The notes beneath the pieces are model-generated. The model was given only the letters and a program-made list of their open reading frames with translations, searched no databases and had not been told where the DNA came from. From Gallionellaceae bacterium (GTDB lineage: Bacteria; Pseudomonadota; Gammaproteobacteria; Burkholderiales; Gallionellaceae), in the NCBI GenBank assembly GCA_003151655.1, contig PLYB01000168.1, forward strand, positions 4,641-33,554: a stretch of 28,914 bases of DNA. Direction: 5' to 3'. The translations under genes were made by a program, and so were the position numbers. Numbering within the stretch: position 1 is the stretch's first letter; each line of letters starts with the position of its first letter. Positions 22,370 through 28,914 of the stretch are shown here, piece after piece.

Positions 22370-23677
22370 CTATCTGCTTGAGATGATTTCTTTCGCAGCC
22401 TTGATGCCACTTATCACCGCCCCCTCCAACGTTGCCGGATAATCGCCAGCAGTAAAGTCTCCGGCAAGCAATACGTTGGGCAGTGGCGTGGTATTAGAGG
22501 GGCGGGACAGGTTCACTTCGCAGGCGAAAGTGGCGCGTTTTTCGGCAATGACCTGATGCCACAGCGGTTCGTCGCTGATGCCGAGTTGTTCTTGCAATTC
22601 CTGAACGACTTTAAGGGCCAACTGATCGTGATTCAACTCCTGATGTCTGCCTTCTGCGCTGATTACCGCAGCGATAAGACCGTGTTGTCCGGCGATGCGT
22701 CCTTTGTCAAATAACCACTGCGTAAAGCAACGGTCAAAGCCCAGCATAGCTTGAGACAGGGTGACATGTTCGGGATATTGCAAATAAACGGTATAGATGG
22801 GTTGATAGCTGATGGCATCGATTTGAGCAGCGATAGGAGCGAGTGACGGTGTGGCGCGGAACAAGCGTGCGGAACTGGCAGGCGAAGCCGCGCAGATCAC
22901 ATGGCTAAATTGTTGTGCGCCTTGTGCGGTGACTATTTCAACGCCATTATCTTGCGGAATGATGGCTTCTACTCCGCAGGAGGTGAGTACATTGCCGCCA
23001 TGCTGTGCCAAATATTGAGCAGCACGATTTGGAAAAAGAGCGGAAAAGTCGAGGCGCGGCAGCAGCATTTCACTATCGGTAAAGCGGCCATTCAGACTAT
23101 CGCGCAATACATTCAATAGCACCTGCGCGGATGCTTTGTGCGTGGGTGTGTTCAGTGCAGAGATGCAAATCGGTTCCCACATTATTCGGATTAAGTCTTC
23201 GCTTTGCCGATAAGTGCGCAGTAGTTCCAGCACGCTGATGTCGTGTGTTAATTTGAATTTAATATGTCGCATAGCCAGCATGAAGCGCGCTGCTTGCAAG
23301 CGTTCGGAAAATGACAAGCCTTTAGCCGAGAGCAGCGCAACGAGCAAATGTAGCGGGGCGGGGAAGTGCGGTGCTTTGAGTTCAAAGCGTTCGTGCAGCG
23401 TGAGTTGCAGCGGTAAACGCAGAAAGTCTTGCTCGATATTGCCACCCACCTGTTCGATCATTTGCAGCGTATGACGGTAGCAGCCGAGCAGAATATGCTG
23501 GCCGTTATCGAGTTGCGTATCGTTGTGCTGCACGCCGCGTGCACGCCCACCAAGCTGCCTAGCGCTTTCGAAAACGGTGACGGGGATGCCTTGTGCGGCA
23601 AGCGTTACGGCAGCAGCCATGCCCGCATAGCCACCGCCGATAATGGCCGGATTTGTAGGCTTTAGTTCTGCCACCAT
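22370..23677 (-). CDS. hpnE: HpnE, FAD-dependent hydroxysqualene dehydroxylase
   Basis: HpnE reduces hydroxysqualene to squalene, the third step of the HpnCDE route to hopanoids. The 435-aa protein begins with an FAD-binding fold: AIIGGGYAGMAAAVTLAAQG, then an acidic strand end VFESARQLGGRARG. The C-terminus has the second flavin motif NVLLAGDFTAGDYPATLEGAVISG with IKAAKEI, as in carotenoid/squalene desaturase-like amine oxidases. The start at 23677 overlaps the hpnD stop by 16 bases. No strong ribosome site is visible, so translational coupling is likely. The hpnC-hpnD-hpnE order and direction are the conserved ones. Confidence 0.92.
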   Translation of the reverse strand: MVAELKPTNPAIIGGGYAGMAAAVTLAAQGIPVTVFESARQLGGRARGVQHNDTQLDNGQHILLGCYRHTLQMIEQVGGNIEQDFLRLPLQLTLHERFELKAPHFPAPLHLLVALLSAKGLSFSERLQAARFMLAMRHIKFKLTHDISVLELLRTYRQSEDLIRIMWEPICISALNTPTHKASAQVLLNVLRDSLNGRFTDSEMLLPRLDFSALFPNRAAQYLAQHGGNVLTSCGVEAIIPQDNGVEIVTAQGAQQFSHVICAASPASSARLFRATPSLAPIAAQIDAISYQPIYTVYLQYPEHVTLSQAMLGFDRCFTQWLFDKGRIAGQHGLIAAVISAEGRHQELNHDQLALKVVQELQEQLGISDEPLWHQVIAEKRATFACEVNLSRPSNTTPLPNVLLAGDFTAGDYPATLEGAVISGIKAAKEIISSR

Positions 23678-24495
23678 GCTTTATAGGCCAGCCAAAGTTT
23701 GCGCAACGGAGTCAGCGAGACACGCTCTTTCAACACATGGCAACCGCTGGCGACAACTTCGTCCAGCGTGGCATGGTAGATCGCTGCCATGATGATGCCG
23801 GTACGCTGACTTTTGCGATCTACTGCGGGAAGCTGTTCGAATGCTTGTTGGTAAAAATGTTGTGCGCGCTCAATTTGAAACTGCATCAGCTTTTGAAATT
23901 CTACTGTCTCGTTGGCATTGAGTATGTCGCGAGTGTGCACGCCGAATTGAGCGAGTTCGTCTTGAGGCAAATAAATACGTCCGCGTCGTGCGTCCTCACC
24001 TACATCTCGGATGATGTTGGTGAGCTGGAATGCGATACCAAGGTCGTGCGCATATTTCAATGTCTTGCGGTCGGTGTAGCCGAATATCCCCGCCGCTAAT
24101 AAGCCCACCACCGAAGCGACCCGGTAACAATAAAGCTGCAGCGCTTTGAAATCGGCATATTGATGTTGCTCCAAATCCATCTCCATGCCGTCGATAATTT
24201 CCAACAGGTGCTCTTGTGCCATGTTGAATTGTTTGACTACCGGAACCAGCGCGATTGCCACCGGATGCTGCGGCTTGCCGCCATAAATTTCAGCTACTTG
24301 TCCACGCCACCAGACGAGTGTGGTGCGCGCCACGTTGGTGTCCGAACATTCGTCCACCACATCATCCACTTCACGACAAAAAGCATAGAGCGCGGTAATA
24401 GCACGGCGCTGATCCGCTGGCAGGAACATGAAGCTGTAGTAAAAGCTGGAGCCACTTTTGGCCGCCTTGTCTTGGCAATATTCGTCAGGGGTCAT
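23662..24495 (-). CDS. hpnD: HpnD, presqualene diphosphate synthase
   Basis: HpnD condenses two farnesyl diphosphates to presqualene diphosphate. The 277-aa protein is all-helical like squalene/phytoene synthases. It has two Asp-rich Mg-diphosphate motifs: DDVVD (D44, D45, D48) and RDVGED (D164, D168), the latter followed by RRGRIYLPQDEL. The segment YCYRVASVVGLL is also characteristic. HpnD and HpnC are paralogues; this one is assigned HpnD by position and by the N-terminus DEYCQDKAAKSGSSFYYSFM. One base separates it from the hpnC stop, and it overlaps hpnE. Confidence 0.92.
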   Translation of the reverse strand: MTPDEYCQDKAAKSGSSFYYSFMFLPADQRRAITALYAFCREVDDVVDECSDTNVARTTLVWWRGQVAEIYGGKPQHPVAIALVPVVKQFNMAQEHLLEIIDGMEMDLEQHQYADFKALQLYCYRVASVVGLLAAGIFGYTDRKTLKYAHDLGIAFQLTNIIRDVGEDARRGRIYLPQDELAQFGVHTRDILNANETVEFQKLMQFQIERAQHFYQQAFEQLPAVDRKSQRTGIIMAAIYHATLDEVVASGCHVLKERVSLTPLRKLWLAYKAWWQN

Positions 24496-24496
24496 A

Positions 24497-25312
24497 TCAA
24501 AAATTGAACGGTGCGCTGCGGAACAGCATGATAACCCAGTCGAACGGGCGCAACACAGGCCGTTGCTGGAACATGTCGTAACGCACGCTATCCAGCTTGG
24601 CGAGAATGCGCAGACCTCCCGCGATGATGAGGCGCATTTCCAGGCCGATACGTCCCGTCAGTATCGTGCCGAGCGGTTTGCCGCTGCTCATCATATCGCG
24701 CGCACGCTGGGTTTGAAATTGCAGTAAAGCCTGCCAAGCCGCATCGACGCGGCCTTCGGCAATATGTGCTTCCGTCACGCCGAAGCGCGCCATTTCATCC
24801 TGCGGAAAATAAATACGGTTGATTGCGAAATCTTTTTTTACGTCCTGCCAGAAATTGATGAGTTGCAAGCTGGTGCAGATCGCATCCGAGTAGACCAGAT
24901 TTTGCGGCGTAGCTTCTTCGTATAGATGCAGCAGCAAACGCCCCACCGGGTTGGCCGAGCGACGGCAATAGTCCAGCAATTCTTCGAAATTAGCATAGCG
25001 TTTTTTCACCACGTCCTGTGAGAAGGCATCAAGCAAATCATGGAATAACTGTAGCGGCAGTTGATGCTGCTCGACGATTTTTGCTACGTCGGCAAACAAG
25101 GGCGTAAGTGGGGGCTCGTGCGCAGCGATGCGATTCAATTCTGCACGGAATGCATCTAGCTTGGCTAGCCGCTCTGAATCTGGTACGTCGTCTTCATCGG
25201 CGAAGTCATCCGCCTGCCGCGCAAAGTGATAAATGATTTCTACCGCCCGCCGTAGATGCTTGGGCAACAGAACAGAGGCAACGGGGAAGTTCTCGTAATG
25301 ATCGACAGCCAT
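24497..25312 (-). CDS. hpnC: HpnC, hydroxysqualene synthase
   Basis: HpnC converts presqualene diphosphate to hydroxysqualene. The 271-aa protein has N-terminal HYENFPVASVLLPKHLR, typical of HpnC. Its Asp-rich motifs are DDFAD (D35, D36, D39) and QDVKKD (D157, D161), followed by INRIYFPQDEMARFGV. The Lys-rich second motif without the RDVGED form separates HpnC from HpnD. It is three bases from the prmB stop. A squalene-hopene cyclase gene (shc) is not in the window and would be needed for hopanoid synthesis. Confidence 0.92.
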   Translation of the reverse strand: MAVDHYENFPVASVLLPKHLRRAVEIIYHFARQADDFADEDDVPDSERLAKLDAFRAELNRIAAHEPPLTPLFADVAKIVEQHQLPLQLFHDLLDAFSQDVVKKRYANFEELLDYCRRSANPVGRLLLHLYEEATPQNLVYSDAICTSLQLINFWQDVKKDFAINRIYFPQDEMARFGVTEAHIAEGRVDAAWQALLQFQTQRARDMMSSGKPLGTILTGRIGLEMRLIIAGGLRILAKLDSVRYDMFQQRPVLRPFDWVIMLFRSAPFNF

Positions 25313-25315
25313 TGA

Positions 25316-26221
25316 TCAGATCAAGTCTTCGCGATGCAACAAGAACACAAACTCATCACCTGCAGAAACGTTAAGCCAGTTGAATGCCAATTTCGGATAG
25401 GCTGCTTCCAGCACATCACGATTGTGGCCGATTTCGACGACCAATATGCCGCCGGGGTTGAGATGTGCGGCAGCCTGTTTGAGTATTTCGCGCGTGGCAT
25501 CCAGGCCGTCTTTGCCGCTGCCAAGTGCCAGTTTTGGTTCGTGCAAATATTCGGCGGGCAATGCGGCGACGGATTCGGCATCCACGTAAGGTGGATTGCT
25601 GATGATGAGGTCGTATTTTTTGTCGCCGAGTTTGGCAAAGAGATTCGACTCGATCAGGTGAACGCGGTCTTTCAGCTTGTAGTCGGTGACATTGCGTTCA
25701 GCCACGGCGAGCGCATCGCCAGAAAGATCGACGGCATCGACAGTTGCATTGGGGAATACGTGCGCAGCCAAGATGGCAAGACATCCGCTGCCGGTACACA
25801 TATCCAATACGCTGTGAACATTCTCAGTGGTTTCGACCCAAGGAAACAGGCTTTCATGCAGCAGTTCGGCGATAAAGGAACGTGGCACGATGACGCGCTC
25901 GTCCACATAAAAACGCAGTGCACCTAACCATGCCTCCTGTGTGAGGTAAGCGGCAGGGATTTTTTGTTCGACGCGCTGTTTAAGCAGTTCGCTCAGTGCT
26001 TTCTTTTCGTGAATGGTAAGACGCGCATCAAGAAAAGGCTCCAGCGTATCCAAGGGCAAATGCAAGATGTGCAAAATGAGATAGGCGGCTTCGTCGTAAG
26101 CGCTGGCAGAGCCGTGTCCGAAGCTAAGTTTGTTTTCGCTAAACGCGCTGACGGAAAAACGCATCCAGTCGCGCAGGGTATGCAACTCCGAGGTGTCGGA
26201 AAAGTGGTGAAGAATGTTCAT
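25316..26221 (-). CDS. prmB: PrmB, glutamine-N5 methyltransferase for ribosomal protein L3
   Basis: PrmB methylates the side-chain amide of a glutamine in ribosomal protein L3, using S-adenosylmethionine. The 301-aa protein has an N-terminal helical substrate domain, the SAM loop LDMCTGSGCLAI (residues 139-150) and the catalytic NPPY (209-212), followed by VDAESVAALPAEYLHEPKLAL. That long post-NPPY segment is nearer PrmB than PrmC. The start at ATG 26221 (MNILHHF) overlaps the dapE TGA by four bases. A frame extending 26 codons further upstream inside dapE has no support. Confidence 0.92.
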   Translation of the reverse strand: MNILHHFSDTSELHTLRDWMRFSVSAFSENKLSFGHGSASAYDEAAYLILHILHLPLDTLEPFLDARLTIHEKKALSELLKQRVEQKIPAAYLTQEAWLGALRFYVDERVIVPRSFIAELLHESLFPWVETTENVHSVLDMCTGSGCLAILAAHVFPNATVDAVDLSGDALAVAERNVTDYKLKDRVHLIESNLFAKLGDKKYDLIISNPPYVDAESVAALPAEYLHEPKLALGSGKDGLDATREILKQAAAHLNPGGILVVEIGHNRDVLEAAYPKLAFNWLNVSAGDEFVFLLHREDLI

Positions 26222-27354
26222 AAAATTTTGACCAGTAATTTGATAAGTGTGAGCCGGTAGATTTCTGAAAGCGCTTCCAGATCGGCGATAGCGACGCATT
26301 CGTTAAGTTTATGGATGGTGGCATTGAGCGGGCCGACTTCAAGCACTTGCGCGCAGATGTCGGCGATAAAGCGCCCGTCCGAAGTGCCGCCGCTGGTGGA
26401 AAGTTCAGTTTCAATACCCTGTACCTGTTTGATCGCTGCGCTCACGGCATCAACCAGATTGCCGCGTGGCGTGAGATAGGGTTTGCCGGAAAATTCCCAG
26501 AGCAAATCGTATTCCAGCCCATGCTTGTCGAGAATGGCGTGCACTTTGGCTTTCAGTTCATCAACTGTGCTGGCGGTAGAGAAACGGAAATTGAATAATA
26601 TCTCCACGGTGCCGGGCACCACGTTGGTCGCGCCGGTGCCGCCGTGAATATTGGAAATTTGCCAGGAAGTCGGCGGGAAATATTCGTTGCCGTTGTCCCA
26701 TGTGGTCGCGGCAAGTTCGGCGATAGCAGGAGAGGCGAGATGGATGGGGTTTTTCACCAGATGCGGATAGGCGATGTGACCTTGTACGCCTTTGACGGTG
26801 AGAGTGCCGGAGAGTGAGCCGCGCCTTCCGTTTTTGATGGTATCGCCGGTTTTGCTCACCGAGGTCGGTTCGCCGACTATGCAGTAATCCAGTTTTTCGC
26901 CGCGTGCCTGCAATGCTTCGACTACGCGCACCGTGCCGTCTACCGCAATACCTTCTTCATCCGAGGTCAGCAGCAGGGCGATGGAACCTTGATGCTGCGG
27001 ATATTCGGCAACAAACTTTTCGATAGCGGTGACGAAGGCGGCGAGCGAGCCTTTCATGTCGGACGCACCCCGGCCATATAGCATGCCATCGCGCACGGTC
27101 GGCGTAAAAGGGGCGCTGATCCATTTGTCGATTGGGCCGCTTGGCACGACATCGGTGTGTCCGGCAAAGCAAATCACCGGTGAGGTATTACCGCGTCGTG
27201 CCCATAAGTTATCTACTTCATTGCAGCGCATTTTGTCGAAACTAAAAGCTAGCGGTGCAAGACGTGCGCTGATAATGTCGAGACAGCCATCGTCATTCGG
27301 GGTGAGCGAATTGCGCGAGATGAGTTGTTTGGTTAGGTCGAGGGTGTCGCTCAT
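26218..27354 (-). CDS. dapE: DapE, succinyl-diaminopimelate desuccinylase
   Basis: DapE hydrolyses N-succinyl-LL-diaminopimelate in the lysine and peptidoglycan precursor pathway. The 378-aa M20-family enzyme has zinc ligands in FAGHTDVVPSG (H66), GRGASDMKGSLAAF (D99) and CIVGEPTS (E162). The catalytic glutamate is in LTSDEEG (E133/E134), with a C-terminal histidine in LNATIHKLNE. The dimerisation (lid) domain lies between about 180 and 290. Length and motifs match proteobacterial DapE rather than ArgE. Its start overlaps the YffB-like stop and its stop overlaps the prmB start, each by four bases. Confidence 0.95.
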   Translation of the reverse strand: MSDTLDLTKQLISRNSLTPNDDGCLDIISARLAPLAFSFDKMRCNEVDNLWARRGNTSPVICFAGHTDVVPSGPIDKWISAPFTPTVRDGMLYGRGASDMKGSLAAFVTAIEKFVAEYPQHQGSIALLLTSDEEGIAVDGTVRVVEALQARGEKLDYCIVGEPTSVSKTGDTIKNGRRGSLSGTLTVKGVQGHIAYPHLVKNPIHLASPAIAELAATTWDNGNEYFPPTSWQISNIHGGTGATNVVPGTVEILFNFRFSTASTVDELKAKVHAILDKHGLEYDLLWEFSGKPYLTPRGNLVDAVSAAIKQVQGIETELSTSGGTSDGRFIADICAQVLEVGPLNATIHKLNECVAIADLEALSEIYRLTLIKLLVKIL

Positions 27355-27698
27355 AATTTCAGGTTCTCATAGTCGGTATTTTTGAATCCGGTCATCAGCA
27401 CTTTTCCGTGCTGCTCCAATACCGGACGTTTGATGACGTTGGGTTTTTCCAGCATCAGCGTCAAAGCAGATGCGTCGTCTTTGATCGAGGCTTTTACCGC
27501 ATCGGGCAGCTGCCCCCAAGTCGGCCCCGTTTTTTTCAACAGTTTTTGCCAGCCGACTTGCTTGAGCCATCCCGAAAGTATTTCTTCAGTGATGCCATGT
27601 TTTTTGAAATCGTGGAATTCATAGCTGATGCCGTGCTCATCCAACCACGAGCGGGCTTTCTTTACTGTGTCACAGTTGGGAATGCCGTATAGCTTCAT
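27351..27698 (-). CDS. yffB: ArsC/Spx-family reductase-like protein (YffB type)
   Basis: A 115-aa thioredoxin-fold protein starting MKLYGIPNCDTVKKARSWLD. A single conserved Cys (C9) is in the N-terminal loop, not a CXXC pair. It continues with YEFHDFKKHGI, WLKQVGWQKLLKKTGPTWG and NVIKRPVLEQHGKVLMTGF, all typical of the YffB subgroup found beside dapE in many proteobacteria. Arsenate reduction is not implied: YffB is thought to be a glutathione-dependent thiol reductase, substrate unknown. The ATG at 27698 is preferred over a TTG four codons earlier because it gives the family N-terminus. It starts four bases after the pilU stop. Confidence 0.88.
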   Translation of the reverse strand: MKLYGIPNCDTVKKARSWLDEHGISYEFHDFKKHGITEEILSGWLKQVGWQKLLKKTGPTWGQLPDAVKASIKDDASALTLMLEKPNVIKRPVLEQHGKVLMTGFKNTDYENLKL

Positions 27699-27702
27699 CA
27701 CG

Positions 27703-28869
27703 TTAGTCAAGATTTAACTTAATGGAATTGAAGTTGGTGCTAGACACGGCAGGCTGCGCTTCTTGTGTCGGTGATGACGTGAGAGGCGGGGTGAAGGCTT
27801 TGATCTTCGCAGTTTGCGAGTAATCAATCAGGGAAGAAAGATTGCTGGCAGAGTCGGCGTTCCGCAGCGCCTCATCTTTGGTAATCTGGCCTGATTTGAA
27901 AAGTTTGTATAGTGCCTGCTCAAAAGTTTGGGTTCCCGGTGACACGCTTTGCTCCATGGCTTCGCGGATTTTATCGATTTCGTCTTTCTTGATGAGGTCC
28001 GCAATGAGCGAAGAGTTCAACAGAATTTCGACTGCGGGAACCAGCTTTCCTTCGATATCGCGCACCAGTCGCTGGGAAATCACGGCGCGCAAACACATGG
28101 ATAAATCGGATAGGACGCTTTGGCGTGCATCATACGGGAAGAAATTCACTATGCGATTTAATGCATGGTAGCTGTTGTTTGCATGCAGGGTCGAGAGGCA
28201 CAGGTGGCCGGTTTGCGCAAAAATAAGACTGTGTTTCAGCGTTTCGCGATCACGTATTTCCCCGATCATCAATACGTCCGGTGCTTCACGCATGGCGCTG
28301 ACCAAAGCGGCTTCGAAGTTCGCAGTATCCGTTCCGATCTCGCGCTGGTTTACGATGGATTTATTGTGTGTGAAGATATATTCGATCGGGTCTTCGATGG
28401 TGAGAATATGCCCGCTCTTGGTCGTATTGCGGTGCTCAATCATCGCTGCCAGTGTGGAAGATTTGCCGGAGCCCGTCGCCCCCACCACCAGCACCAGTCC
28501 GCGCTTTTCCATGATGAGCTCTTTCAGCACAGACGGCAGATGCAAATCTTCTACGTTAACAATATCTCCCCGTACATAGCGGATTACTATAGCGACATCG
28601 CCGCGCTGGCGAAAGATATTGATACGGAAGTTGCCGATGCCTGACACACGGAAAGAGAAATTCATTTCCATGTGAAGCTCGAATTCGCTGATTTGCTGCG
28701 CCGTCATCATCTCGTAGGCAATGCGCTTGATCGTATCCGCCTCAAGAATTTGCGTATTGACCGGTACTGCAACGCCGTCGATTTTGATGTTGACCGGTGC
28801 ATTAGCCGAGAAAAACAGATCAGACGCATGCTTGTCAGCAGCCAGTTGCAGCAGTGGAGTTATAATCAT
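27703..28869 (-). CDS. pilU: PilU, type IV pilus retraction ATPase accessory to PilT
   Basis: A 388-aa hexameric secretion-type ATPase that works with PilT to retract type IV pili for twitching and attachment. It has an N-terminal PAS-like domain (SDLFFSANAPVNIKIDG). Walker A is GATGSGKS (residues 130-137), the Asp box is HILTIEDPIEYIF, Walker B is DVLMIGEIRDRE, and the His box is TGHLCLSTLHANN. The family start MIITPLLQLAADKHASDLFF fixes the ATG at 28869; a longer frame adds only unsupported residues. The length and N-terminus favour PilU over PilT (about 345 aa). pilT would be expected just beyond the right edge. GGGAAAAG precedes the start. Confidence 0.9.
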   Translation of the reverse strand: MIITPLLQLAADKHASDLFFSANAPVNIKIDGVAVPVNTQILEADTIKRIAYEMMTAQQISEFELHMEMNFSFRVSGIGNFRINIFRQRGDVAIVIRYVRGDIVNVEDLHLPSVLKELIMEKRGLVLVVGATGSGKSSTLAAMIEHRNTTKSGHILTIEDPIEYIFTHNKSIVNQREIGTDTANFEAALVSAMREAPDVLMIGEIRDRETLKHSLIFAQTGHLCLSTLHANNSYHALNRIVNFFPYDARQSVLSDLSMCLRAVISQRLVRDIEGKLVPAVEILLNSSLIADLIKKDEIDKIREAMEQSVSPGTQTFEQALYKLFKSGQITKDEALRNADSASNLSSLIDYSQTAKIKAFTPPLTSSPTQEAQPAVSSTNFNSIKLNLD

Positions 28870-28914
28870 GCACTTTTCCCTTCTTTGCGACGGCGTAGGG
28901 GCGTATGGCAATAC

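Noticed and set aside
27351..27698. Arsenate reductase function for the ArsC-like gene
   Set aside because: The sequence is of the YffB subgroup next to dapE, with no ars genes nearby, so arsenic detoxification is not supported.

Overview
The window reads as chromosomal DNA of a neutrophilic, probably iron-oxidising betaproteobacterium close to the Gallionellaceae (Sideroxydans/Gallionella type). This assignment is inferred from gene content. The window opens inside an MtrB/PioB-type outer-membrane barrel (MtoB-like), followed by a tetraheme NapC/NirT quinol-side cytochrome (CymA/ImoA-like). Together these form the distal end of a porin-cytochrome Fe(II)-oxidation locus. No database search was possible, so every name rests on motifs, lengths and gene order.

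Plus-strand half (1-17832). After the mto-type genes comes a strong terminator and a 422-bp gap. The gap ends in a promoter embedded in a palindrome that drives a single 438-aa gene with short-chain-dehydrogenase-like motifs. Next is a complete System I cytochrome c maturation operon, ccmABCDEFGHI (4185-11249). It is tightly packed with ATGA overlaps except at ccmC-ccmD. There, 94 extra bases hold two back-to-back inverted repeats and a 33-codon ORF that overlaps both neighbours by ATGA. Downstream is a PAS-containing chemoreceptor whose extracytoplasmic domain carries a c-type heme motif. Then follow envelope genes: an ice-binding-like (DUF3494) lipoprotein, an OmpA protein with two tandem OmpA domains, a BON-domain lipoprotein and a small coiled-coil protein.

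Minus-strand half (28869-17887). Reading leftwards: pilU, an ArsC/YffB-like reductase, dapE, prmB, hpnC-hpnD-hpnE (squalene synthesis for hopanoids), lolC/E-lolD (lipoprotein export) and tex. Spacings from -16 to +4 bases between pilU and hpnE suggest one transcription unit. A 77-bp palindromic repeat lies between lolD and tex.

How the parts fit: the cytochrome, the barrel partner and the heme chemoreceptor all concern periplasmic c-type hemes, and the ccm operon makes the covalent attachment. The lol genes would export the lipoproteins, and hopanoids would condition the same outer membrane. The least ordinary items are the ccmC-ccmD insertion with its micro-ORF, the heme-bearing chemoreceptor, and the divergent SDR-like gene with its palindromic promoter. 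I found no CRISPR array, tRNA, rRNA or intact insertion sequence.
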